The translations under genes were made by a program, and so were the position numbers. A stretch of DNA of 23,057 nucleotides from the NCBI GenBank assembly GCA_022376465.1, contig JACDTU010000041.1, forward strand, positions 1 through 23,057, in the 5' to 3' direction. Below are positions 8,751-17,574 of this stretch, piece by piece (within the stretch, counting starts at the first letter, position 1; each line of letters starts with the position of its first letter). The notes beneath the pieces are model-generated. The model did not search any database, was not told the DNA's origin, and worked only from the letters and a program-made list of their open reading frames with translations. This DNA comes from Cubamyces lactineus (lineage: Eukaryota > Basidiomycota > Agaricomycetes > Polyporales > Polyporaceae).

Positions 8751-8822
8751 GGCTATGCGAAGCTGTGTGCGTACAGCCTTGAACAGCCTTGAAGGGACAG
8801 CCAACGACGCAGCCATGCAACG

Positions 8823-9060
8823 TTCTGGAATGTTCTAGCAGGATCTAGGAGATCCCAGAAAACGCGAGAAGGTGCTGGAAGGTTCTCCAGGCAGTTCATG
8901 GCCCGGGACCTTCTGGAATCTTCAAGACAATAGACGAGGCAGTGAGTGCACAGCCGTGAGGCAGCGCGCACAGCCGAATGGCAGGGAACTTACAGGGCCG
9001 GGTCAGCCCGGGTCCTTGTCAAGAATACCCTGGAGAGTTACGGAATGTGTTGGAAGGTTC
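8823..9060 (+). promoter_or_regulatory. Cluster of heat-shock-element-like motifs
   Basis: Two perfect three-unit heat shock elements of the TTCnnGAAnnTTC form are present: TTCTGGAATGTTC at 8823-8835 and TTCTGGAATCTTC at 8911-8923. Two further GAAnnTTC pairs lie at 8878-8885 and 9053-9060, the first preceded by GAA at 8868 in the correct 5-bp register. They lie 75-310 bp upstream of a TATA box. This is the known binding pattern of heat-shock factor trimers; stress control of the downstream retroelement transcript is an inference. Confidence 0.6.
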
Positions 9061-9131
9061 AAGGACATTGTTAGTCAGCCAGTAGGTAGCGATTTGTAAT
9101 GTAGATAGAATGCGCCGGAAGCTTTCTGGGA

Positions 9132-9145
9132 GAGTATATATACTC
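9132..9145 (+). promoter_or_regulatory. Palindromic TATA box
   Basis: GAGTATATATACTC is a perfect 14-bp palindrome containing TATATATA. It is followed within about 40 bp by a change to A/C-rich leader sequence, and it lies downstream of the heat-shock-like motifs. It probably drives the RNA covering the polyprotein at 10165. Whether it lies within an LTR could not be settled because no second copy was found in the window. Confidence 0.6.
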
Positions 9146-9205
9146 GACTGGCAAAGCCCCCCGGGAGAACAACAACTCAGAAGGATTTTCTCACAAGCGA
9201 GTAAG

Positions 9206-9312
9206 ATCTGAAAGCAAGTACCAGCAAGCACCAGCAAACCAGCAAGGCAGCAAGTTCAGTTCGACAGTCAGCAACCTCAGCAACCAACCATCAAGTTCTC
9301 AGCAAGTTAGCA
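9206..9312 (+). repeat. CAGCAA-rich untranslated leader
   Basis: Seven CAGCAA copies and several AGCAAG variants occur between 9220 and 9310, giving an unstructured, G-poor leader typical of efficiently scanned 5' UTRs. It starts about 70 bp after the TATA box, consistent with transcribed sequence. Confidence 0.55.
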
Positions 9313-9325
9313 AGTGGATTTCTAG

Positions 9326-9370
9326 GTGAGTCGTCGTGGTGTTAATCGTTCGCTGATTTCTCTGTGTCAG
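9326..9370 (+). other. Likely leader intron (45 nt)
   Basis: The donor GTGAGTCGTC follows TCTAG, a CTGAT branch-like site lies at about 9352, and the pyrimidine-rich TCTCTGTGTCAG ends at 9370. Length and signals fit basidiomycete introns. It lies in the 5' leader of the polyprotein transcript, which is unusual for a retroelement that must keep its genomic RNA unspliced. Confidence 0.45.
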
Positions 9371-10164
9371 AACAGGTTCGATTAAGCCTTACCGTCGCTC
9401 GGTAGGACTTCGTGCGTCGTAAGCCACTGCAGGTTGGACCTTAGCGGCAGAGTCCGGGGTTTAGCAGCCTGAGTGCAGACATTGTTGAAGGATAGGATTG
9501 GGATAGGGATAAAGGAGAACAGGATAGGAAGGTTCTCAGGTCGTTTGACCATCGGACAGGACGTGCAGCCGAGCGGGTTAGCTAGGGGAAACTCTGCCAG
9601 CTCTATCGGTGCGTTCTAGGGTAGGTAGAGGAAGCTTCTGGGACTTGCCGGAAGATTTTCTCAAGGAGGATTCTGAGATCTACAGGGCCTAGGGAGAAGA
9701 GGTCAGATCTCGCAAAGGTACAGTAGACTTTGTGTGTTTCGTGTTCCGTAGGTTCGTTTGCGTATCACCGCCAAGTAAGGGCAGACCCCGAACTCGGCAG
9801 AGCCACTGTCTGGAAAGGAGGAAAACCGACAAGCTTTGCGGCAACGTGAGGTGTATTGGTTTGAGTTCTTTGAAAGACGCGTGACTAAGAGACGTATTTC
9901 TGAGTGCTCCTCATTTTCATTCACCTTCGTCGTAGGATCGTTGGCATTACCGCTTTCGGTCGAAGATTTTGATTGTTCTTGAGTAGGTAGTTTCTCACAC
10001 AACCCTCTTTCACCCCCTTTTTACTTTCTCACCACACAACCACCACCCCAACCTCACTCGCGACATCTGGAGCCCACCGCGAGGGGTACAAAGATTTGTG
10101 TCTCGATCTAGATACGCAATTGGATCAGGAGCCAAGCACAGAGTTTATTGTTCCAGCGCTTAGA
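9371..10164 (+). other. Long leader without recognisable gene
   Basis: About 800 bp between the putative intron and the polyprotein ATG. It holds a purine-rich segment with GGATAGG/GGGATAGGG repeats at about 9487-9530 and a C/A-rich stretch just before 10090. Multiple stops occur in all frames. I found no convincing primer-binding site or LTR end. Confidence 0.5.
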
Positions 10165-13100
10165 ATGTCGATGTCGTCTACGATAGATGCACGCAGCAGT
10201 AGGGCACACAGCCCGTCCTTTGGAAGTGATCTTTCTTCCATTCCGTCGTCACGTTCAGTCATGGACATGCCGGTGGAGGGGACAAAGCTGGCCCCAAAGA
10301 CATTCCGAGGGGACCCAGCTGAGGTGGAGCAGTTCTTGCGTAGGTTTGAGAGGCTAGCCATGTTACACAACCTCTCAGCCCGTGAGAAATGCGAGACCAT
10401 AGTGGACTATTGCAGCAAAGTCGTTCGTGAGACGATTCAGGGATTCTCGGCGTACCGGTTGCATAACTGGGAGGAGCTCAAGCAGAATGTTCGCATTTTC
10501 TGGAATGCTGATCTCGAGGATAAGCGTTTCAGGATTCGTGATCTTCAGGCGTTTGTAGCTCATTCTAGGAAGCAGCCTATCCAGGAGTTGAAGGATTGGC
10601 GCAAGTATCTACGTAAGTTTATCCGTATTGCTGGTTGGCTACAGGGTCAAGGCAAGCTCAAGGCCGACGACTACGCCTACTACATGTGGACAGGCTTATA
10701 TGGGCCATTCCGGAAACGACTGGAGGCTAGGATTCTTTTGAAGGACCCGAGTCACGACATGGCTGAACCGTTTGAACCAGAAGCTATCAGGAAAGCCGCT
10801 GAGGCAATCTTGGGAGTTGACCGGTTTGACACGGAGAGGCTTAGATCTGATGACTTGTACGAGGAAGATTCTGATGAAGACCAGTCAGATGATCTACGGG
10901 AACTCGAAAGGCCTAGCACCAAACGGACGAAGAAGACATTGGCGAGGAGTAGGAAGACTCATTTAGGATGGAAGGATGACGAAGATGACTCGGACGATGA
11001 AGATTTCGACAGGGCGCTGCCGCGAGAAATGCCGCGAGCCGTGGAGAAGGAAAACAAGGTAAGTAAGGAGAAGGTAGAAGAGAAGGAGTTTGAGGATTTG
11101 GTGGAGAAGATGAAGAAGTTGTCGGTAAATGATCCTCAGTATGGATTGTTGTTTCTGAAGGCATGTACCATGAAGCCCATTGCGGCCGAGTGTTTACCAC
11201 GTCCACAGGTGAACCAGGCTGCACCCGACCGTTTCGATGGAAGGAGGATGATGCCGCCACACATGCCTCGCCCAGACCCTAACAGATTCTTGTCGTATAG
11301 GCAACCACCGCTGAACACTGGAAACTGTTTTGGTTGTGGAGAGGCAGGGCACATCATGGGTGAGTGTCCCCAGATCCAGAAGTATCTGAAGGATGGTCTA
11401 CTCTTGAAGGACTTCAGGGGAAGGTTAACGTTGCCGGATGGTTCTATCCTAAGACGTAACCAAGGGGAGACGTGGGTACAGGCTGTCAAGCGGATATTTC
11501 CAGAAGTACACTTTGTGACGTATGGAGATCGGCTTGAAAGAAGCAATGATGAGGATGGTGAGGAGAGTGCGGACGTATTGGTATATCCAGTGGAGCGTGT
11601 CCAGCGTGAGACTAGATCATACCGGAAGCAGGCGTTTGACAAAGGGGGAAGCTCGTCCTCACAGGATAAGGGGAAGCAGAAGGAGCCGACTCCAAGCCAG
11701 AAGCAGCCTACGCCAATGGCTCGGTTTCCAATGCAACGCCTTACGCCAGTGGAGACACAGTCCCAGAGCTTCAACCCAGACAAAGATATAGAGATGATTG
11801 AAGATCGTGCTCTGAATCAGCGTCAGAAGAAGTCGAACGTGCCTGTTAGCGACCGCACTCGAGTACCTGCCAGGACCTCGCAGATCAGTAAGAATGTTGA
11901 TCCAACTGCCGTTTTGGACAAGATCCTCGATGCGCCAGTCACCTTATCGGTACGGGACGTCGTGGGTGTTTCCAAGGATGTGGCTAATTGCCTGCAGGAG
12001 GTGCTGAAGGTCAAGAAGGCTGATGTGGTACCTGCTCCCGCTTCGCACTTAGTGACATCCAAGGCAGGTTCTCTGATCCGCTTGGAAATGGAATGCAATC
12101 AGAAGCCTGTATCGTTTATCGTGGACACAGGTTCACAGTTGAACATCATCAGTGAATCAGTGTGCAAGAACGTAGTTCGCAGACCCATCAACACCGGAGA
12201 AGCGATCTCGATAAATGATGCAAATGGAGGATCTGGTAGATTGCTCGGATTGGTTGAAGACATCCCTCTCAAGATTGGGCATGTAAAGACACCGATCAGT
12301 GCATATGTAGCAGAGAATCCACCATTTGATGGACTTCTAGGCAGACCATGGCAGCGTGCGCACAAGATTGGCATTGAAGAACGGGATGATGGAACCTATC
12401 TCACATTCCCAAACGAGAAAGGTTACGCCAAGTCAGAGCTATTGGTCACTACGTCGCTCGCAAGCAGAGGAGCACCTGGTGTCTTCTCAGCGATTGTGAA
12501 GGAGTGGGACCAAGACGATCCTAAGTGTGCAGTCATAGATCACGAAGGTTCAGGCTCAGATGACTCGGACGCAATGTCAATCGCCTCAGCCGACGAACTT
12601 GGAAGTGACTCAGTGGAAGGACCAGCTTCAGACAAGGTAAGTACGGACTCAGAAGACAAGGACCACTCCGATTCGGAATCAGAGGGTAAGGCTGATTCTG
12701 TCCGAGACTCAGATGACGATGACAAAGACGAGGACAGGTTGGATCATGTGCTTGGGCCATTGTCGTCGAAGGAGAATTCAGTCGATGACGAGGATGAATG
12801 GGAGAGAGATATGTACCGGAAGGTGTGGCGTTTTCTAGAAGTACGGAATCCTGGAAGTACATTAACTAGGGCTGGACCATGCACAATCATGACAGACACA
12901 TCACTGGAATTACAGAACCCGGACCCGGGGGTAATCAGCCGAACGTTTCTCCTCAGGGACGCGAAGCTATTCAACCGAGCCGGAGGCTGTCAAGGACACG
13001 TGATTGTCAAGGTGGTGCCATACAGTGCTAGTAACTGCATGCGGTTCGAGCAGCTAGAAGATGATACTTTGCGGGAGGTGTCTGTGAACTCTGTTCAGGT

Positions 13101-14340
13101 GGAGGAGACTAGTCCTGCATTGGACAAGTCAAATCACCAGGTGACAGCTCCGCAGCGTCCACAGTCTACACTTCTGACCATGCATGGCTGGCTTCAAGGG
13201 TATACGTTTCCATTCTTGATCGACACTGGCTCCCAGATTGACTGCATTCACGCTAATGTCTGGCGAACCATAGGATGGGCGCACCCGCTGACACGCAAGG
13301 CAGAAAGGCTGTTGAACGTTACGGGCTCTCGTCTCAGATGCCTGGGAGTGTGGAAGACGTTTGTTACCATTGGAACCATTACGTCTATGGTAGACTTGCA
13401 TGTCGTTGAAGGCCTAACGGAGGCAGGGATACTTGGAAGACCATGGCAGGAACTTAACCGGATGTCGTTGAATGACACAGATGAAGGTGTGTACCTGAGC
13501 ATTAGGTCAAGTGATGGTTTCCATACCTATGGGGTATTGGTAACTTCGCCGGAAGCACAACGAGCGGTGCGACGACGGACTAGAGAGATTTGTGCAGCAG
13601 TGACCAGGCCATCCACGCCTGAGATGTCTTTTGACGAGAGTCACCAGTTGCAGAAGTTATTTGGTCCCGAGGAGCAGTTGGAGCACGAGGCATTTGTGGA
13701 GTCAGCATATGAGGACACAGGGGCCTTCGTGGACCTGCCGCTTGAACCCAGCCCAGAATACGATCCGTGGGATTTGAAAGTAGATGATGACACGGGAGAG
13801 TTGGAACCAGAACAGGAAATCAGTGAGGCTAATCTGGAGAATCAGATGTACACCAAGCTTCTATGGAAGTACTGTACTGAGTATCGACTCCCGCGAGCAG
13901 TGTCTCAGCCTACGATCGAGTCCATTGAGGTATACGAGTCAGACAAGTTGGAACTTAGGGACGATTGGCTGATTGATATCTCAAAGAAGGAACAGTTGTT
14001 CATTCTGCGGAACGTATTGGTACGCATTGATGGCAAGTATCGGGAAGGACACGGTGTGCTACACATGGTGTATTTCCCACATGAGTCGGAGCGTGCACGG
14101 ATAGCGAATGCAGCACTGAAAGGTAACGGCGATACGGAACGGAACAGTACGGATGAAGAGTTGGAGGAAGAACAGCGAAGTCGAAGACTCTTTGGACAGC
14201 GAATGTGGCCCAGGTTCACGCAGGAAGATCTGTACCAGTCAATGAAGGAAGTGTCATTTGAGACCGGAACCGTAAGTCAGTTGGTGTCGGAACAGAAGAG
14301 ATGGAGCCAGGCGAGATCTCAGACGTTGCGAGGCCAATAG
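10165..14340 (+). CDS. Gag-like polyprotein with zinc knuckle and two tandem retropepsin domains
   Basis: The first ATG in a long frame (open from 10096) is at 10165, giving 1391 residues. Residues 45-220 form a helical Gag/capsid-like region (FRGDPAEVEQFLRRFER onward). Acidic and basic linkers follow, then a CCHC knuckle C388-x2-C391-x4-H396-x4-C401. A block near 580-620 (VLDKILDAPVTLSVRDVVGV) resembles a domain I recall from basidiomycete retroelement proteins (DUF4100-like; from memory). Protease 1 has DTGSQ at 654 and LLGRPWQ at 724-730. Protease 2 has DTGSQ at 1020 and ILGRPWQ at 1089-1095, with nearly the same spacing and matching DxGxYL and LVT motifs. An Asp/Ser-rich linker separates them. 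No RT, RNase H or integrase follows. It is either a non-autonomous LTR element protein or a domesticated one; the length without a stop argues for recent constraint or recent insertion. Confidence 0.78.
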   Translation: MSMSSTIDARSSRAHSPSFGSDLSSIPSSRSVMDMPVEGTKLAPKTFRGDPAEVEQFLRRFERLAMLHNLSAREKCETIVDYCSKVVRETIQGFSAYRLHNWEELKQNVRIFWNADLEDKRFRIRDLQAFVAHSRKQPIQELKDWRKYLRKFIRIAGWLQGQGKLKADDYAYYMWTGLYGPFRKRLEARILLKDPSHDMAEPFEPEAIRKAAEAILGVDRFDTERLRSDDLYEEDSDEDQSDDLRELERPSTKRTKKTLARSRKTHLGWKDDEDDSDDEDFDRALPREMPRAVEKENKVSKEKVEEKEFEDLVEKMKKLSVNDPQYGLLFLKACTMKPIAAECLPRPQVNQAAPDRFDGRRMMPPHMPRPDPNRFLSYRQPPLNTGNCFGCGEAGHIMGECPQIQKYLKDGLLLKDFRGRLTLPDGSILRRNQGETWVQAVKRIFPEVHFVTYGDRLERSNDEDGEESADVLVYPVERVQRETRSYRKQAFDKGGSSSSQDKGKQKEPTPSQKQPTPMARFPMQRLTPVETQSQSFNPDKDIEMIEDRALNQRQKKSNVPVSDRTRVPARTSQISKNVDPTAVLDKILDAPVTLSVRDVVGVSKDVANCLQEVLKVKKADVVPAPASHLVTSKAGSLIRLEMECNQKPVSFIVDTGSQLNIISESVCKNVVRRPINTGEAISINDANGGSGRLLGLVEDIPLKIGHVKTPISAYVAENPPFDGLLGRPWQRAHKIGIEERDDGTYLTFPNEKGYAKSELLVTTSLASRGAPGVFSAIVKEWDQDDPKCAVIDHEGSGSDDSDAMSIASADELGSDSVEGPASDKVSTDSEDKDHSDSESEGKADSVRDSDDDDKDEDRLDHVLGPLSSKENSVDDEDEWERDMYRKVWRFLEVRNPGSTLTRAGPCTIMTDTSLELQNPDPGVISRTFLLRDAKLFNRAGGCQGHVIVKVVPYSASNCMRFEQLEDDTLREVSVNSVQVEETSPALDKSNHQVTAPQRPQSTLLTMHGWLQGYTFPFLIDTGSQIDCIHANVWRTIGWAHPLTRKAERLLNVTGSRLRCLGVWKTFVTIGTITSMVDLHVVEGLTEAGILGRPWQELNRMSLNDTDEGVYLSIRSSDGFHTYGVLVTSPEAQRAVRRRTREICAAVTRPSTPEMSFDESHQLQKLFGPEEQLEHEAFVESAYEDTGAFVDLPLEPSPEYDPWDLKVDDDTGELEPEQEISEANLENQMYTKLLWKYCTEYRLPRAVSQPTIESIEVYESDKLELRDDWLIDISKKEQLFILRNVLVRIDGKYREGHGVLHMVYFPHESERARIANAALKGNGDTERNSTDEELEEEQRSRRLFGQRMWPRFTQEDLYQSMKEVSFETGTVSQLVSEQKRWSQARSQTLRGQ

Positions 14341-14651
14341 TCTCTGAGTCGGGTGATGCTGACATCAGTGACAATGACGCAGACAGTATAGCCAGCACTC
14401 AGCCAGAGTCGAGTATGATGGTAGGGGGAATCCGCGGTGACACCAGTGCAGATACAATCACCGAGGAGGACCCACCGGTGCTCATGCCGATAGCTCAAGA
14501 GGACGATTACGTTGTTCTGCAGCAGATGTTTGGGTTGGTAGATGCACCGTTGGTCATCGCTAACACACCAGGACGGATGCCACAGTTCAACCTGTATAGT
14601 GTTTGGTTGCCGGACGAGAATTGCGTGCACACATGGTCGAGAGTTGCTTGA
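14301..14651 (+). CDS. Overlapping acidic ORF after the polyprotein (116 aa)
   Basis: It starts with an ATG 40 nt before the end of the polyprotein and lies in its -1 frame, so it could be reached by frameshift or reinitiation. The first 65 residues are Ser/Asp/Glu-rich. The rest (DYVVLQQMFGLVDAPLVIA and on, with LYSVWLPDENCVH) looks folded. No family is recognised. It may be the start of a downstream ORF that has since decayed. The overlapping arrangement resembles the gag/pol junction of the first element, but no Pol domain follows. Confidence 0.42.
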   Translation: MEPGEISDVARPIVSESGDADISDNDADSIASTQPESSMMVGGIRGDTSADTITEEDPPVLMPIAQEDDYVVLQQMFGLVDAPLVIANTPGRMPQFNLYSVWLPDENCVHTWSRVA

Positions 14652-15925
14652 AGTCACACGAGCAAGGACCGCCACGTAGCATCAATTAACCGAGGGCTCA
14701 AACATTAGAGAGGTGTAGGTAGTCGGAAACGAGAGATATCGAAGTATAGTACCGGACCATGCGAGATGATGACTGAGGGGAATGCATAGGGGTATACTGG
14801 CGATGGGAATCAGAGACGGTCGTGTATCGGAGAGTGCGTACTTACAGGAGTTGGGAGTCAAAGAAGAAGGGAAGAAGGACGGACTCACACAGACGGTCGT
14901 ACGTGTATGACAACCGTCCGTGGATTCCTGGATGGGACATGCAGGATGTTGAGTTGCGCCTTGAAGGAGGTGAGAAGAGACGGGTGGACGTACCAGAGAA
15001 GAAGGAAGAAAGGTGCTGCCCCTGACCAACCATTCTTGACGGGTTGACTCTAGGAGTCATCTGTGAGGACGAGAAGGGATGGGTGAGTACCGACAGGGTA
15101 GAGATGGATACTGTCACGTACGAGGTGGTCAATGCACACGGCGGAGCCCCAGGGCAAAGCTAAGGGCTCGACGCAGCGTACATGGCAGCAGAGGGTGGCG
15201 AAGATCGAAGAGTCGCAGGCGTTGCAGATCCAGAAGTTGTCCGTATATGTGATGAGCAGATGACTAGGTGACGGCGGTGGCTGATGGGCGGCTCCGACAG
15301 GAATGGAAGCACCACAGGCTTTCCGGACCTTCGAAGTCGTGGTCGGACACTAGGGTGGCACTAAGGATCCAGGAACTAGGGCGAGAAGCTCAGAAGTTGG
15401 ACCATGAGGCAGACATGGGATCAGCGGATTGAATTGAGGACAAATGCGAAATGCACACGTGTGATGGAAGGATGCTTCTAGTTGCAGAATGATGACTCGA
15501 ATGAATTGGCGGAGTTTGTAAAGAGGTCGGCGGAAGACCGGAGATCAGACAGGTGCCGCAGCACGGCGCAAAGAAGGACAGATAAGGAAAGGATAAGGAG
15601 GCGGATGCAAGGTAGATGCGTCCGATGTCCGCCGGACCATGCTACGGTAGCATGACGTATCGGGGAGTCGTTGGGCCAACAGAAGGATGCATGTGAATGA
15701 AGACATTGGGTAGGCGTGCGTGCAACAAGGTTTGATCACCGGGATGATGCCGAACTCGGCACGAGCTTCGACGGTTGGATTCGGGGAGTAATTCGAAGGT
15801 TAACGAGTGGGCATAGTAGCGTAGGACTCGGTCAGTCTGAGCAGACTTGGTCTAGGAATGGACATCTGCATTTTCGTAGCGTACGAAGGAGTACAGGGCT
15901 CAGGAGGTCAGATTTTGTGGACTGA
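14652..15925 (+). pseudogene. Decayed coding-like stretch downstream of the polyprotein
   Basis: No long frame survives. One forward frame (codons in register with 14822) reads protein-like in pieces: VYDNRPWIPGWDMQDVELRL near 14910, then after a TGA a segment including VSTDRVEMDTVTYEVVNAHGG near 15090, then after TAA and TGA further segments, ending with an open piece 15716-15925. The first interruptions could be C-to-T changes. I recognise no RT or integrase motif in any frame. It is probably the remnant of the element's 3' accessory region. A 23-bp imperfect direct repeat (AACAAGGTTTGATCACCGGG type) occurs at about 15723 and again at 15971. Confidence 0.35.
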
Positions 15926-15963
15926 ATGCTTAATGCTTAAATGCTAAAAGTCTAAAAGTCTAA
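15923..15963 (+). repeat. Short AT-rich microsatellite-like repeats
   Basis: Two to three copies of AATGCTTA are followed by two copies of AAAAGTCT. This may mark the edge of the decayed element. From 15964 to about 16190 I see no gene or clear signal. Confidence 0.6.
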
Positions 15964-16259
15964 CGCCACAAAACAAAGTTTGATCGCCGGGGTGCTTCGT
16001 GAGCGTTTACAGGAAATCACATGCAAGTTCTCAGTCTCTTTGACTGTGGGGCGAAGGTCGTACGGGTAACGGAAGGATGACTCAGGCATTTTGGGACAAT
16101 TCAGAATTCCAACAGAGCTGGGGCAGGAGTCCACAAGGCAACAGCCAGGGGTACAACTGGACCCAGCACTGTGGAAAGACTGAATATGACTTACCGAGGT
16201 TAGTAGAGTAGCGGACGCGCGGAAAGGCATGGACGCGCAGTGCGCACAGCCTTGGGAGG

Positions 16260-16637
16260 TCAGTAACGGAATGTTCGAGGCAGCGCGGGGCAGCGCGAAG
16301 GCAGTGGGACATCGGCGCACAGCCTGCGGCGATGGAACACGCCGGAGCAACGTCCAGACGTGTACGGAAGGGTATGGACGCAGCTAGCAAGTTCTAGGGT
16401 ATCTGTAGGTTGGGTATATAAGTGGCGCGACGGACGCGAACCTGCAAGAGACATGTCAGTAGCAGAGACGAGGATGTCAGTCAGTACTCACCTGTGGAAG
16501 AGAGAGAATGCGACGCGCGTACGCCTCGCGGCGTGCGTGGGTCCCCTGTGTGCGCCCCAGACAACGATCCCGACAAGCCGATTGTTGCGAGAGCGACAGT
16601 GGGCGAGGGTGAGTTGGAAAGGACGCGAACGAGAGCT
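16260..16637 (-). CDS. Putative last two exons of the minus-strand locus
   Basis: Removing the 50-nt intron 16491-16442 joins a Ser/Ala/Thr-rich frame (in register with exon end ...TCCACAG at 16492) to a frame that runs to a TGA ending at 16260, with a Gly codon split by the intron. The 5' limit is taken from a possible acceptor CCCTTCAG at about 16638; the frame is open further, to about 16779. The upstream part is typical fungal low-complexity sequence and the 60-residue tail has no recognised domain. The intron signals are excellent; the coding claim is weak, because the other minus frame is also open here. Confidence 0.28.
16415..16422 (+). promoter_or_regulatory. TATA-like motif TATATAAG
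   Basis: GGGTATATAAG lies downstream of a single GAAnnTTC pair near 16271. The layout loosely resembles the promoter at 8.8-9.15 kb and could be a diverged relative or a solo-LTR remnant. It falls inside the putative minus-strand exon, so its function is doubtful. Confidence 0.25.
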
Positions 16638-17567
16638 GAAGGGAGAGAAGACGCCGAGGATGCAGTGGATGCCGTGTGCGCCGAGGAAGCCGAAGCGATG
16701 GTGGCCGGAGACGCGAAGGAAGGCGAGCGGAAGGGCGAAGACGTCGAGGACGACGAACGCCGAGATGACCAGAGTTAAGTGACACGCCCGGAAGTCTTGA
16801 CGGACGTTGGACGCGGCGGACGAGCCTGGATGTACGTACTTACCTGTTAATGGAACACGTCGCGGAGGACGCGGTTAGTAGGCACGGCCGAAACGAGTCC
16901 AAGCTCGAGTTCGACGGGGGCAGCTGCGGTAGACGGTTAGTAGTGGCAGCGCGATGACGAGTGAGTCAGACGCTCCATTCGCAGCCGAAGCGAGCGCCGT
17001 AGACCGTGGGCTGGGCGTTCAATCAGTCTAGAACGAGTTAGTAGGGACGAAGGTGCTGCAGCAGCTGCAGTACCGGAGTCCGGAGAAGTCGGATTTGGGG
17101 GTGTTGATGGCAGGGAATGGAGAGTAGTGTCGGAAGTCCGAGAAGAGCGGAAAGCAGTGATAGGCGAGGACGGAAGACATGTGAATGGAGGTGGTGCTGC
17201 AGGACGGATGGATGCGCGCGGAACGACGTCGAAAGGCAGAATGTACCCTCAGACGGAGCTGGAGACGGCACCGCGCGAGGCGCATGCTGTTGACGACGAG
17301 GCACGGAGCTAGAAGACGTCAGTACAATAGCTACGGGTCCGGCTGGTACAGTAGGTACAGGAACGAATGGAAGCAAGTATTGGCCGTGTTCGCGAGCGCA
17401 GAAGTCGATGGACGGGATAAGGCGCGAAGGCGCGGAAGTTCTGGAAGTCAAGTCCTGCAGGAGTGACGTCAGTACAGTCGCGCGAGCAGGTGGACATGGC
17501 TGTGGTAGTCCCGGAGGACGTACTCACCGGGAATGGAAGGTCATGGTCCATGTGCCCGGGCAGATGC

Positions 17568-17574
17568 GGTACAG
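17568..17574 (+). repeat. Target-site duplication GGTACAG (left copy)
   Basis: GGTACAG directly abuts the left terminus CAGTCGTGG of the fold-back element. The identical 7-mer directly abuts the right terminus at 22174-22180. The next base outward differs (C versus G), so the duplication is 7 bp as seen. Confidence 0.75.

Larger units (their letters stand above)
1668..8760 (+). mobile_element. Ty3/gypsy chromovirus LTR retrotransposon, 5'-truncated
   Basis: Domain order is Gag with zinc knuckle, protease, reverse transcriptase, RNase H, integrase and chromodomain, which is the chromovirus branch of Ty3/gypsy (Metaviridae). The 5' LTR and leader are absent: the fold-back element ends at 1667 directly against gag coding sequence, so it either inserted into gag or joined it by rearrangement. 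Four accessory ORFs follow pol. I could not delimit a 3' LTR; the right boundary at about 8760 is simply where the last coding-like frame ends. Apart from the missing 5' end, one nonsense codon in pol and a probable frameshift near 8430, the coding part is intact, suggesting recent activity. Confidence 0.8.
16194..17567 (-). other. Minus-strand spliced locus, downstream part (split by fold-back insertion)
   Basis: Reading the minus strand, intron signals recur. Clear introns are 17527-17455 (GTGAGTACGT, TACTGAC, CTCCTGCAG), 17073-17028 (GTACTGC, TACTAAC, GTTCTAG) and 16491-16442 (GTGAGTACTGAC, TACTGAC, CTCTTGCAG; 50 nt). Further branch-plus-acceptor sets end at 17309 and 16924. Orphan strong donors are at 16843 (GTAAGTACGT) and 16194 (GTAAGTCATA). 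No single long frame links the exons with confidence and no family is recognised, so this could be a gene with many tiny exons, a long non-coding RNA or a pseudogene. It continues from the part at 22181-22860, on the other side of the inserted element. Confidence 0.5.

Noticed and set aside
9374..9390. tRNA T-arm-like word GGTTCGATT
   Set aside because: No acceptor, D-arm or anticodon pairing could be found around it.
15964..16190. Possible gene between the decayed element and the minus-strand locus
   Set aside because: No plus-strand coding signal; minus-strand frames here are open but lack paired splice signals or recognisable content.
8760..16450. LTR pair flanking the polyprotein element
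   Set aside because: Both sides have a TATA motif, GAAnnTTC and similar short words, but I could not align them as repeats; a dot plot is needed.
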